This document shows, one piece after another, positions 50,525 to 58,993 of a stretch of 64,000 bases of DNA; the first letter of the stretch is position 1, and each line of letters begins with the position of its first letter. Location: positions 33,787-97,786 of the forward strand of contig CAZCAC010000018.1 in NCBI GenBank assembly GCA_964496575.1, given 5' to 3'. Made by a program: the position numbers and the translations under genes. The notes beneath the pieces were generated by a model that worked only from the letters and a program-made list of their open reading frames with translations, did no database searches and was not told the DNA's origin. Source of the stretch: CAZCAC01 sp964496575. Lineage in GTDB: Bacteria; Planctomycetota; UBA1135; GCA-002686595.

Positions 50525-52759
50525 TCAGAACGCATCCAGGCAAGAGTAGTCCCAGGTAGGACCGGGGTACTCATCGGCCCCGATGTCCGTCCGGGCGAAG
50601 AGGGAGATGATGTAGTCCACCGGGGCCGGGTCCGGCCCGTCCATGCACCTCGGCTCCCAGGTCAGGTCCAGCTCCGGGAGCCCGGGCGCCCGGTTCCAGC
50701 CCCGGTCGATGCAGGGGGAGAAGGCGCTGAGGTAGAAGCCGCCACCCTGGAAGAGCGGGTCCTCGTCGATCATGCTGGAATAGTCCCAGCCGGCTATGCA
50801 GCCGGGACCGACAAATACGGCTCCGAATCCTCCCTCGACATTGGAGTACTGGAAACCAGCGCAGCTCCCGCTTTCCAACACCACCTCGTAGGGCAGGTTG
50901 GAGCTGTTGCCCCACAGGATCGTATTGTACACCGCCAGGGTGGACTGGTTGTAGATGTAGATGCCGTCGCAGGTCTGGCCGCTGTCCCGGTTGTCACACA
51001 CCGTATTGCTGGTCATCACCACGTTGGAGGAGTTCGAGGAGATCGCGCCTCCGTGGCCGAAGGTGTTGCTGTTCCACGCGATGAAGTTGTTCACGATCTT
51101 CAGGTCGCACTCCTTGAATCCCAGGCCCCCTCCCTGAGCGGTGGTGGTGGTGGCACCTCCCTCGTTCATCTCGATCTTGTTGTGGGTGATCGTGGCGCGG
51201 GACCGACCCAGGTGCAGACCGCCGCCCGAGCTGTCGGCGATGTTGAACCGGATGACGTTCCAGGCGATCAACGGTGAGGACTGGTCCAGGCAGGAGATCC
51301 CTCCGCCGTACTTGGCCCGGTTCTCCATGATCACGTTGTTGATCAGGGTCGGGCAGGAGAACTGCCAGCACCAGACGCCGCCCCCGAACTTGTAGGCCCC
51401 CGTGCGGTCGTCACCGTTCTGGATCCTGAAGCCCTCCAGCCTGGAGAGCCGGGTCTCCTGGCTCTGGAAGGTCACCGTGGTGTCCAGCTGACCGCCGTCG
51501 ATGATGGTGACCACCGGCATGAGATCCACCGTCTCGGGATCGCCGTCCCCGTCGCTGCGCACGGTGATCGCCCGACCCCCGAAGTCGATGTTCTCCGCGT
51601 AGATCCCGGGCTGGACGAGGACCACGTCGCCATTCGAGGAGGCGTCGATCGCTCCCTGGATGGTGAGGTACTCCGTGGGGACGATGTGCGTGTCGGCATA
51701 GCCCAGGTGGAAGTTCGGGAACTCGACGGGCGATCCGAAGCGCGGAAGATAGGCGAGGGTGAACTGCGGGAGGCGGTGCTCCAGCGGCGTCTGGGTCTTC
51801 ACGGCGACGAATCCTCCTTCGACGTCGAAGACCTCGTAGGACAGCTCGTGGTGCCCCCAGTCCCAGGGCGTATTCCTGAACGCGTACAGGGCTTCGCCGT
51901 CGCAGAGCACGAAGTTGATCCGGTTCGTGGTGTGGTAGTTCTGCATGAACTGGGAGTAGAGGTTGATGTCGCCGCCGCCGACGGGATCGGGGACCTCACC
52001 GGTCAACGCCTCGTGAAGGCCGGCCAGCACATCTCCTCCCTCCGCGAGGATGCTCTTCATGATCCAGTGGAACAGGAGCTCGCTGTCGATGAACTCGCTG
52101 TAGTTACCCACGTTGGCGGGAGAGACCCAGTTGGAGGGATGGTCCTCGAACCACGAGCCGTTCTGGCCACCCGAGTTGTAGTACAGGTCGTACCACAGGG
52201 CGTACTTGATATCCGGGAGATCGCCCTCATCCTTGATCCCCCCGTTGTGCATGAAGGTCCAGGTCCGGTCCTCCCCGGCGAAGGTGAAGGGGTGGTTTCC
52301 ACCGGACAATCCGCCGGTGCCGTTGCGGGAGTGGGCCAGGGCGATGACCGCCTCGTACTCCTCGTTCATGATGTCGTGACGAGCGTCGTTCAGCGGCCCC
52401 GGGTCGGCGACGTAGTAGTGCGGAGAGCGGTAGTCCGATCCGGACAGCTGACCCGGGGGAAGCGTCAGCTCATCGTCGGCGTAGAAGACGACCCGGTAGC
52501 CGTCGTCATTGGTCCCGGGAGACGATCGGTCGATGATGAAGTCGTAGAAGAAATCCTCGGGGTCGTTGAAATCCCCGGGAACGTTCGGCATCTGGGCGAT
52601 CAAGCAGTTCTCCACTGCTCTCGCGTGGGTGATGACCGCGGCCATGTCGCAGTTGTGAGAGGGCGTGCGGTCCTGCGCTTCGAGGGCCGCGGGCAACACG
52701 ACCGCAAGGGTCAGCAGGCTGGAGGAGAGACGGATCACGCTCTTCTGGAGGACAGACAT
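50525..52759 (-). CDS. Secreted class II glutamine amidotransferase fused to a parallel beta-helix
   Basis: 744 residues, good ribosome site (AGGAG, 6-base spacer). Signal peptide at about 1-29. Residues about 37-320 match the YafJ/GlxB-type class II glutamine amidotransferase domain: Cys37 in SHNCDMAAVI at the catalytic N-terminal position, DGYRVVFYADDEL, NHPFTFAGEDRTWTFMHNGG, IDSELLFHWIMKSI and LCDGEALYAFR. From about 365 the sequence becomes a right-handed beta-helix (PTEYLTIQGAIDASSNGDVV, VQPGIYAENIDFGGRAITVR) with repeated N-x-I and G-GG turns to about 700, then GADEYPG and a short tail. Class II amidotransferases are normally cytoplasmic. The job of an exported one is unknown. Confidence 0.85.
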   Translation of the reverse strand: MSVLQKSVIRLSSSLLTLAVVLPAALEAQDRTPSHNCDMAAVITHARAVENCLIAQMPNVPGDFNDPEDFFYDFIIDRSSPGTNDDGYRVVFYADDELTLPPGQLSGSDYRSPHYYVADPGPLNDARHDIMNEEYEAVIALAHSRNGTGGLSGGNHPFTFAGEDRTWTFMHNGGIKDEGDLPDIKYALWYDLYYNSGGQNGSWFEDHPSNWVSPANVGNYSEFIDSELLFHWIMKSILAEGGDVLAGLHEALTGEVPDPVGGGDINLYSQFMQNYHTTNRINFVLCDGEALYAFRNTPWDWGHHELSYEVFDVEGGFVAVKTQTPLEHRLPQFTLAYLPRFGSPVEFPNFHLGYADTHIVPTEYLTIQGAIDASSNGDVVLVQPGIYAENIDFGGRAITVRSDGDGDPETVDLMPVVTIIDGGQLDTTVTFQSQETRLSRLEGFRIQNGDDRTGAYKFGGGVWCWQFSCPTLINNVIMENRAKYGGGISCLDQSSPLIAWNVIRFNIADSSGGGLHLGRSRATITHNKIEMNEGGATTTTAQGGGLGFKECDLKIVNNFIAWNSNTFGHGGAISSNSSNVVMTSNTVCDNRDSGQTCDGIYIYNQSTLAVYNTILWGNSSNLPYEVVLESGSCAGFQYSNVEGGFGAVFVGPGCIAGWDYSSMIDEDPLFQGGGFYLSAFSPCIDRGWNRAPGLPELDLTWEPRCMDGPDPAPVDYIISLFARTDIGADEYPGPTWDYSCLDAF

Positions 52760-52973
52760 CTGAAGCTCCTATCGTTCTCTTGGGGTTCCGTTGGAACAGG
52801 ACGGGCGAGGAAGGGAATCCCGAGTCGATCGCGAGCCCTGTCTGGTGGGCAGCGACACCTCGGATCGCCTTCTGGGGGCCTGAGCGTGAAGCCCGGAGAA
52901 TGTGCCAACGGCGTTTCTCGATTCTCGCCGGGCCCCTGCCACCACCGGGCTGGCCCCTGGCCAGGAGCGGCGC

Positions 52974-55712
52974 CTATTCCGCTTCCGGGTCGGGCTCACC
53001 CAACACCCGGCGGATCTGTGCCAGGTGCCCCCGAACGCTCTTCAATTCGGGGTCGGCCTCGCCCCTCGACCTCTCCAGCTCCACGCACGCCGGTTGCAGG
53101 ATGGTCCGCGCCTCCTCGAAGCGTTTCAGGCGAAGCAGGCACTCCCCGTGGTAGACGCGTATCGACAGGACGAGCGGAGCGCTCTCCGGATGGATCCTCA
53201 CGGCGATGGCGAGAGTTTCCTTCAGCAGCACTTCCGCGTCCGCGAACTTCCCCTGGTTCATCAGCACGCGCCCCAGGTGCATCCTGGTGCTCAGGGCTGG
53301 TTCTTCCTCCCCTTTTCCCTGCTGACACAGGAGCTCCAGGATCTCCCGGCTGAGCTCCTCGGCTTCGGTGAGCTTGCCCAGGTTCAGATAGAGCTTGACC
53401 AGAGCATCCATCGCGAGATGCGTCTCTGGATGCTCCTCCCCCAGGACCTGCCACCGGGTATCGAGGGCCTCGAGGCAGAGATCTTCCGCTTCGGCGGGTC
53501 GGTTCTGCAATCGCAACACGTCGGCCAGGTTGCCGATGGCGATGCGCGTGTAGGCGTGGGCCTCCCCAAGACGCGCGCGTCGGGTTTCCACCACGTGACG
53601 GCAGAGAGTCTCGGCCTCCTCGAGCCCCCCGGTCTTCTTCAAGAGGCGCACCAGGGTGCCCATCACCAGCAGCGTATCGGAGTGTTCGTCACCCAGCAGG
53701 CGCTGCCGGATCTCGAGCGACGCCCGGAGAAGTGACTCCGCGTCGGGGTACGAGCCCCGTTTCGTCAAGACGATGCCCAGGATGTTCATCGAGCTGGTCG
53801 TGTCGGGGTGCTCGTCGCCCAGGATCCGAGTGCGGGTCTCGAGGACCTCGCGCGTGAGCCGCTCGGCGTCGGCCAGCATCCCCTTGGTGATGAGAACCAG
53901 GGCGAGATTGCTCTTCGAGGTCAGCGTCTCCGGATCCTCCTTCCCCAGCACCCGGCGACGGATCTCGAGCACCTCCCGGTAGATCGGTTCCGCCTGCAGA
54001 GCCCTCTTCCTGCTCCTGAGCACGTTGGCGATGTTGTTCAGGGTGATCAGGGTGTCGGGGTGCTCCTTTCCCAGGGTCGGCAGCTGGACACTCAGCGCCC
54101 GGCGGTAGAGCTTCTCGGCATCGTCGAGCAGGCCCTGCTTGCGCAACACCAGACCCAGGTCGTTCATCGAGGTGAGGGTATCGGGGTGCTCCGGGCCCAG
54201 CACGCGGGTGCGAAGCTCCAGGGCCAGTTCGTGCTGCTCCTCGGCTTCCTCGTAGAGGCCGAGCCGGTAGTAGGTCCGGCCGATCGTCCGACGCAGGAAG
54301 GCCTCGATCTCCGGTTCGTCGGTGAAGTCGGTGGCGATCCCGGCGATGGCCTTATCCAGCACGTCCACGACCTTCACCTCCCGCCCGTCCACCCCGGGCT
54401 CCGGTGAGGAGAACATCGACTCGAGGAACTCGTTCGCCGTGTTGGCCTTCTTCGCCTCCGTCTCCGCCTCGTCCCGCTCTCCCCTGATCTGATCGATGTA
54501 CCAGGGGATCGACAGGATCAGCGCGCCCGCGGCCAGCGAGCTGAAGCCGAGCGCGGCGCTCAGGGTGGGATTGCGCTTCGCCCGCTTCCACAACCGGGTG
54601 ACGGCGCCGCCCGGCTTGGCGTGGATCATCTCCCCTTGCAGGAGTCGATCGATGTCGTCGGCGAACTCCGACATCGTCTGGTACCGCCGACCGGGCTCCT
54701 TCTCCAGGGCGGTCAGGATCACCGTCTCCAGGTCGCGGGAGAGGGTCGGATTCAGCCGCCGCGGCGGCGTGGGATCCTTGCTCAGGATCTGTCGGAAGGT
54801 CTGTGCCGTGGTCTCTCCCGCGAAGGGCACCCGGCCGGTGACGATCTCGTACAGGGTCACCCCGAGGGCGTGAACGTCGGTGCGCGCGTCGACGGCGTGA
54901 GTCTTCGAGTCGACCTGTTCCGGCGCCGCGTAGTGCGGGGTGCCGCGGAAGTCGCCGGTGAGGGTCATCTTGGAGAGGTTCAGGTGCCGCGCCACGCCGA
55001 AGTCCATGAGCTTGACCCGACCCTCGGTGTCGATCCGGATGTTCGAGGGTTTCACGTCGCGGTGAACGACCCCCGCCTCGTGGGCACTGCTCAGCGCCCG
55101 AGCGATCTCCCGGGCCCACGCCAGCGCCCGGGAGGTGGCGATCCGTTCTCCGCGCGACGACGCATCCGTCAGCACCTCATCCAGGTCTCGCCCGGACACC
55201 AGCTCCATGGCGAAGTAGCGAACGTCGTGCTCCTCGCCACTGTCGTACACCGTGACGATGTTCGGGTGCCGTAGCCGGGAGACGGTCTTGATCTCGCGCC
55301 AGAACCGCTTCTCCGCCTCGAAGGACCCCGCCCGATCGGGGCGCAGGATCTTGATGGCCACTTGACGTCCGAGAGGCTCCTGCACGCCCAGGTAGACCAC
55401 GCCCATGCCGCCCTCCCCCAGTCGCCGGACCAGCCGGAACGGACCCAGGTGGTCGAAGGGCAGTCCCGGTTCGGTGTCCGGCTCGGGCGGATCGTCGGCC
55501 GCATTCGACCCGGACGAGACGAACGACTTCCAGGCCGGCTCGGCGAACATCTCCGATGCTTCGGTACGGGCGGAGAGCAGGGCAGCCACCCGGTCCCTCA
55601 GGGCGAGATCCCCGCCGCAGGCTTCGGCCAGGAACTCCCCCCGGTCCTCGGGTTCACGTTCCAGGGCCGACTCGTAGAGGGCCCGGATCCTCTCGAGCCG
55701 ATCAGGTTCCAT
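52974..55712 (-). CDS. Membrane Ser/Thr protein kinase with long TPR sensor region
   Basis: 912 residues. The kinase domain (about 93-360) has GEGGMGVVYLG, Lys121 in VAIKIL, VVHRDVKPSN (catalytic 217-224), KLMDFGVAR and the APE-like YAAPEQVDS. One transmembrane helix at about 387-406. The outer part (about 430-900) has ten or so 42-residue TPR_12-type repeats, each with LGxEHPDTLxxxxxLA. The stop of the upstream ECF gene overlaps the start by 11 bases. Kinases of this layout with an ECF partner are common in planctomycetes and Acidobacteria. Confidence 0.95.
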   Translation of the reverse strand: MEPDRLERIRALYESALEREPEDRGEFLAEACGGDLALRDRVAALLSARTEASEMFAEPAWKSFVSSGSNAADDPPEPDTEPGLPFDHLGPFRLVRRLGEGGMGVVYLGVQEPLGRQVAIKILRPDRAGSFEAEKRFWREIKTVSRLRHPNIVTVYDSGEEHDVRYFAMELVSGRDLDEVLTDASSRGERIATSRALAWAREIARALSSAHEAGVVHRDVKPSNIRIDTEGRVKLMDFGVARHLNLSKMTLTGDFRGTPHYAAPEQVDSKTHAVDARTDVHALGVTLYEIVTGRVPFAGETTAQTFRQILSKDPTPPRRLNPTLSRDLETVILTALEKEPGRRYQTMSEFADDIDRLLQGEMIHAKPGGAVTRLWKRAKRNPTLSAALGFSSLAAGALILSIPWYIDQIRGERDEAETEAKKANTANEFLESMFSSPEPGVDGREVKVVDVLDKAIAGIATDFTDEPEIEAFLRRTIGRTYYRLGLYEEAEEQHELALELRTRVLGPEHPDTLTSMNDLGLVLRKQGLLDDAEKLYRRALSVQLPTLGKEHPDTLITLNNIANVLRSRKRALQAEPIYREVLEIRRRVLGKEDPETLTSKSNLALVLITKGMLADAERLTREVLETRTRILGDEHPDTTSSMNILGIVLTKRGSYPDAESLLRASLEIRQRLLGDEHSDTLLVMGTLVRLLKKTGGLEEAETLCRHVVETRRARLGEAHAYTRIAIGNLADVLRLQNRPAEAEDLCLEALDTRWQVLGEEHPETHLAMDALVKLYLNLGKLTEAEELSREILELLCQQGKGEEEPALSTRMHLGRVLMNQGKFADAEVLLKETLAIAVRIHPESAPLVLSIRVYHGECLLRLKRFEEARTILQPACVELERSRGEADPELKSVRGHLAQIRRVLGEPDPEAE

Positions 55713-56307
55713 CGTCGTCGCCGCCTCGGACTTCCTGCTGCAGCCAGACCTTGGCGAAGTCCCAGTCCCGCCTCACCGTTCCCTTGGAGACCCCGAGGAT
55801 CTTCGCCGCTTCTTCCTGGGTCAAGCCCACGAAGAAGAGCAGATCCACGATCCGGCACATCCGCTCGCAGTCCTCACGGGCCTCCAGTTTTTGTAGCGCG
55901 CGGTCCAGGGCTTCCAGCTCCTGGAAGGTGCTCGGGGCATCGCTGGAGATTCCGATCTGGGCCTGTACCGCGTCGAGAGGCAGGGGAACCGCGCCCTTTC
56001 CTCGCTTCGCGGTTCGCCTGCGCCGAGCCTCGTCCACGAGGATGCGCCGCATCGCCTTGGCGGCGAGGCAGAGGAAGTGTCCGCGGTCCTGCAAGGAGAG
56101 GTCGCTCGCCGGAAGGAGGCGCAGATACGCCTCGTGAATGAGCGCGGTAGTCTGCAGGACGTGTCCTCGAGGTTCTCCGCGCATGGCGGCGTGCGCCATC
56201 GCGTGGAGCTGCTCGTACACGAGGGTGAAGAGTCGGCCTTCCGCCGATCGATCACCGGCGGAAATCGCTACGAGCAGGTTGACCGTGTCTTCGGGCGTGC
56301 TGGGCAT
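55702..56307 (-). CDS. ECF sigma factor, SigK-related (TIGR02999-like)
   Basis: 201 residues. Region 2: LVYEQLHAMAHAAMRGEPRG and the conserved HEAYLRLL segment, and the FLCLAAKAMRRILVDEARRR that names the group. Region 4 helix-turn-helix: VGLTQEEAAKILGVSKGTVR. This ECF type is expanded in planctomycetes and usually sits beside Ser/Thr kinases, as here (11-base overlap), so the kinase may control its activity. Confidence 0.93.
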   Translation of the reverse strand: MPSTPEDTVNLLVAISAGDRSAEGRLFTLVYEQLHAMAHAAMRGEPRGHVLQTTALIHEAYLRLLPASDLSLQDRGHFLCLAAKAMRRILVDEARRRRTAKRGKGAVPLPLDAVQAQIGISSDAPSTFQELEALDRALQKLEAREDCERMCRIVDLLFFVGLTQEEAAKILGVSKGTVRRDWDFAKVWLQQEVRGGDDDGT

Positions 56308-56522
56308 GACGCTACCTCCACGGATCGACGGTGGGTGAGCGCGAGCTCTTGCTCGCGGTCAGACGTCGAGCGGTCGTATTGTCGCTCGCGCGGTGGATTC
56401 GGGTCAAACAAGGCTCTCGATCTGTTCGGCGGAGGCTACGGATCATGAGCTCACAGCGTAAAGGACGGGTGGAAGCTCCCCCCGAGGCCTCCGACCGGGC
56501 CGCACGGGAGGGTACCCGCGCT

Positions 56523-56555
56523 GGCGTGTCGTTCGCCGCAGGCGAACGCCACGCC
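56523..56555 (-). terminator. Long hairpin after the CoA-binding protein gene
   Basis: CGTTCGCC (56530-56537) and GGCGAACG (56541-56548) with an outer GGCGTG/CACGCC extension separated by one mismatch. It lies 18 bases after the minus-strand stop at 56573. No U-tract. The remaining bases to 56308 hold no gene. Confidence 0.55.
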
Positions 56556-56572
56556 GCCCCGGGCCAGACCAC

Positions 56573-56974
56573 CTAGTGCTCGAACTTCAGCGCAATCAAC
56601 AAACACGGCCCCCCGGCGATCACCGAGAGCCCCAGCTCCTCCGCTCGCGCGATGGCGGTGTTGCTCTCCGCGCCCGGCTGGATCCACAGCCTCTTGATCC
56701 CCACCTCGGCGGCGGCCTCGACGATCTTCTCGGTCACCGCCGGCGGGGTGACGATCGAGAGGCCATGGACCGGCTCGGGCAGGGAGGCGAGGTCCGGGGA
56801 GCAGGGCACGCCTTCGATCTCCTTCTCCTTGGGGTGCACCGGCCAGACCACGAGCCCCTTGCTGAGGTAGGCGCGCAGTACCTTGTTGCCGTACTTCTCG
56901 CGGTCGGTCGAGGCCCCCGCCACCGCGAAGACTTGACCCGCGAGGAAATCCTCGATCTGGGCTTGGACGTCCAT
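56573..56974 (-). CDS. CoA-binding Rossmann protein (YccU family)
   Basis: 133 residues. The CoA/nucleotide-binding loop FAVAGASTDREKYGNKVLRA is at about 16-35, with WPVHPKEKEIEGVPC, SIVTPPAVTEKIVEAAAEVG and RLWIQPGAESNTA completing the succinyl-CoA-synthetase-like fold. No catalytic His for phosphorylation, as usual in these short proteins. Divergent from nth across 26 bases. Precise role unknown. Confidence 0.9.
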   Translation of the reverse strand: MDVQAQIEDFLAGQVFAVAGASTDREKYGNKVLRAYLSKGLVVWPVHPKEKEIEGVPCSPDLASLPEPVHGLSIVTPPAVTEKIVEAAAEVGIKRLWIQPGAESNTAIARAEELGLSVIAGGPCLLIALKFEH

Positions 56975-57000
56975 GGCTCACAGTCTGCAAACTCGGCGCC

Positions 57001-57705
57001 GTGAAGAGAATGACCAAGCAGGAGAAGGCGGACCGGATCCGGGAGATCCTCGAGGAGCTCTACCCGACGCCGGACGTCCCGCTCGAGCACGCCGACCCCT
57101 ACACCCTCCTGATCGCCGTCCTGCTCTCCGCCCAGACCACCGACGCGCGGGTCAACCTGGTCACCCCCGAGCTCTTCTCCCGCGCGAGGACCCCGGAAGC
57201 GATGGCCCGGCTGCCAACCCTGGAGATCCTCGAGATGATCCGGACCTGCGGGCTGGCCCCCTCCAAGGCGAAGAACATCAGGGCCCTCTCGGAGCTCCTG
57301 GTCGAGCGCCACGGCGGCCAGGTCCCGGCGAGCTTCGAAGAGCTGGAGGCGCTGCCCGGGGTCGGGCACAAGACCGCCAGCGTGGTGATGGCCCAGGCGT
57401 TCGAGGTGCCCGCTTTTCCCGTCGATACGCACATCCACCGGCTGGCGGCGCGCTGGGGCCTCTCCGACGGTTCGAACGTGGAGCGGACCGAAAAGGACCT
57501 CAAGAGGCTCTTCCCCCCTGAAGCCTGGAACCACCTCCACCTCTCGATCATCTACTTCGGCCGCCAGCACTGCCCCGCCCGGGGCCACGACCTCGAGGGC
57601 TGCCCGATCTGCGGCTGGGCGGCCAGCGCCCGGTGCAAGGCCGAGGAGCGGCGGAAGAACGCCCCCCGCGGGAAGAAGAAGAAGTCGAAGGCGGGCGGAG
57701 GTTAG
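57001..57705 (+). CDS. nth: Endonuclease III
   Basis: Bifunctional DNA glycosylase/AP lyase for oxidised pyrimidines. 234 residues. Helix-hairpin-helix with catalytic Lys124 in LPGVGHKTASVV and catalytic Asp142 in VDTHIHR. A [4Fe-4S] cluster Cys set at 191, 201, 204 and 212 has spacing 9-2-7, wider than the standard 6-2-5. The basic C-terminus (KNAPRGKKKKSK) may bind DNA. Starts at GTG 57001, or ATG at 57010. Ten bases separate it from cyaY. Confidence 0.9.
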   Translation: MKRMTKQEKADRIREILEELYPTPDVPLEHADPYTLLIAVLLSAQTTDARVNLVTPELFSRARTPEAMARLPTLEILEMIRTCGLAPSKAKNIRALSELLVERHGGQVPASFEELEALPGVGHKTASVVMAQAFEVPAFPVDTHIHRLAARWGLSDGSNVERTEKDLKRLFPPEAWNHLHLSIIYFGRQHCPARGHDLEGCPICGWAASARCKAEERRKNAPRGKKKKSKAGGG

Positions 57706-57715
57706 GATTCTCGTC

Positions 57716-58039
57716 ATGGATGAGCCGCGATTCGAGAAGCTCGCCGACGACTGCCTGGAACAGGTGGCCGCCTGGTTGGAGGACTTCGACCCCGACGAGC
57801 TGGACTTCACGCCCTCGGACGGGGTGGTGACGCTGGAATTCGCCGACGGCGCGAAGTTCGTGCTGAACCGTCAGACCGCCGCCTGCCAGATGTGGTTCGC
57901 GGCCGGCGCCCGCGCCTGGCACTTCGACTGGAAGGAGGAGCGCGAGGCGTGGATCGACGACAAGGAGGGTGCGGACCTCCTGCGCCGGATCGAGGAGGTC
58001 GTCTCGCAGAAACTCGGCCGCGCGGTGAGCATGCCGTGA
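57716..58039 (+). CDS. cyaY: CyaY/frataxin-family iron donor protein
   Basis: 107 residues, the length of bacterial CyaY. Acidic first helix FEKLADDCLEQVAAWLEDFD, then the frataxin strands LDFTPSDGVVTLEFADGAKF and the signature LNRQTAACQMWFAAGARAWH, with FDWKEEREAWIDDKEG near the acidic ridge. Frataxins bind iron and tune Fe-S cluster assembly. The gene sits between nth (an Fe-S enzyme) and the LysR gene. CyaY is best known from Proteobacteria. Confidence 0.85.
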   Translation: MDEPRFEKLADDCLEQVAAWLEDFDPDELDFTPSDGVVTLEFADGAKFVLNRQTAACQMWFAAGARAWHFDWKEEREAWIDDKEGADLLRRIEEVVSQKLGRAVSMP

Positions 58040-58052
58040 GGATGGCCCCGAG

Positions 58053-58946
58053 ATGACCGCGCCGATGATCCAGATCCACCGGCTGGAGGGCTTCTACTGG
58101 GTCGCCCGCACCGGGGGGTACGCTCGCGCCGCTCGCGCCTTCCCCTACCCGATCACCCAGCCGGCGGTGCACCAGCAGGTGAAGAAGCTCGAAGGAGAGC
58201 TCTCCCTGGCCCTCTTCGAGCGAATCGGCAAGGATCGGATGAAGCTGACCCCCGCGGGGGAGCGGCTCCACCGCTTCGTCGCGCCCTTCTTCGAGGGTCT
58301 GCCGGGAGTGGTGCGCAGCCTGGTCGACGGCGACTACGGCGGTGAGATCCACCTCTCCGTCGCGGCGCTCGCCCTGCGCTTCATCCTGCCCTCCTGGATC
58401 AAGCGGGTGCACCGCGCGCACCCGGGGATCCAGGTGCACATGACCGAGGCGCCCAACCCCGACCTCGAAGTTCTGCGCCGTGGCGAGGTGGACCTCGTCG
58501 TCGACTACTTCCCCGAGATCCCTTCCGACTGCGCTTCGGTCCAGGTCGGCGAGATGCGCCCGTTCCTGATCCTGCCGCGCAACCACGAGCTGGCCCGGCA
58601 GGACAGGGTGCGGTTGCCCGAGTGCGCCGGAGAGACCTTCATCGCCTACACCCCCGGCCTCCTGCCACACCAGCTGCAGATGCAGGCGCTCTCCTTCTTC
58701 GGGGTCACGCCGCCGGGGATGCTCTCCGCCTCCGCCGCCGACAGCATCATCGGCTTCGTCGAGGCGGGGCTGGGCTACTCCCTGATCCCCTCCTTCGAGG
58801 CGCAGGGCCCGAAGAGCCGCGGGATCAAGGCCTTTCCGATCGACTCGCCGCGCGTCACCTACCCGGTGTACGCGGTGTGGCGCAAGGACACGCCGGAGAA
58901 CCCGGTGCTCGACGCGCTGCTCGAGGAGGCGCCGCAGTTCCGGTAG
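58053..58946 (+). CDS. LysR-family transcriptional regulator
   Basis: 297 residues. The N-terminal helix-turn-helix (about 5-65) has RLEGFYWVARTGGYARAARA and ITQPAVHQQVKKLEGELSLA. The effector-binding domain (about 90-290) has LEVLRRGEVDLVVDYFPE and SIIGFVEAGLGYSLIPSFEA. It is 14 bases after cyaY on the same strand and converges with the hyp operon. Ligand and targets are not evident, and LysR genes often regulate the divergent neighbour, which does not apply here. Confidence 0.92.
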   Translation: MTAPMIQIHRLEGFYWVARTGGYARAARAFPYPITQPAVHQQVKKLEGELSLALFERIGKDRMKLTPAGERLHRFVAPFFEGLPGVVRSLVDGDYGGEIHLSVAALALRFILPSWIKRVHRAHPGIQVHMTEAPNPDLEVLRRGEVDLVVDYFPEIPSDCASVQVGEMRPFLILPRNHELARQDRVRLPECAGETFIAYTPGLLPHQLQMQALSFFGVTPPGMLSASAADSIIGFVEAGLGYSLIPSFEAQGPKSRGIKAFPIDSPRVTYPVYAVWRKDTPENPVLDALLEEAPQFR

Positions 58947-58993
58947 GACGACGGGCTTGCCCCTTCGCGGCGACGCTGGCGCCGGTCACCTCG

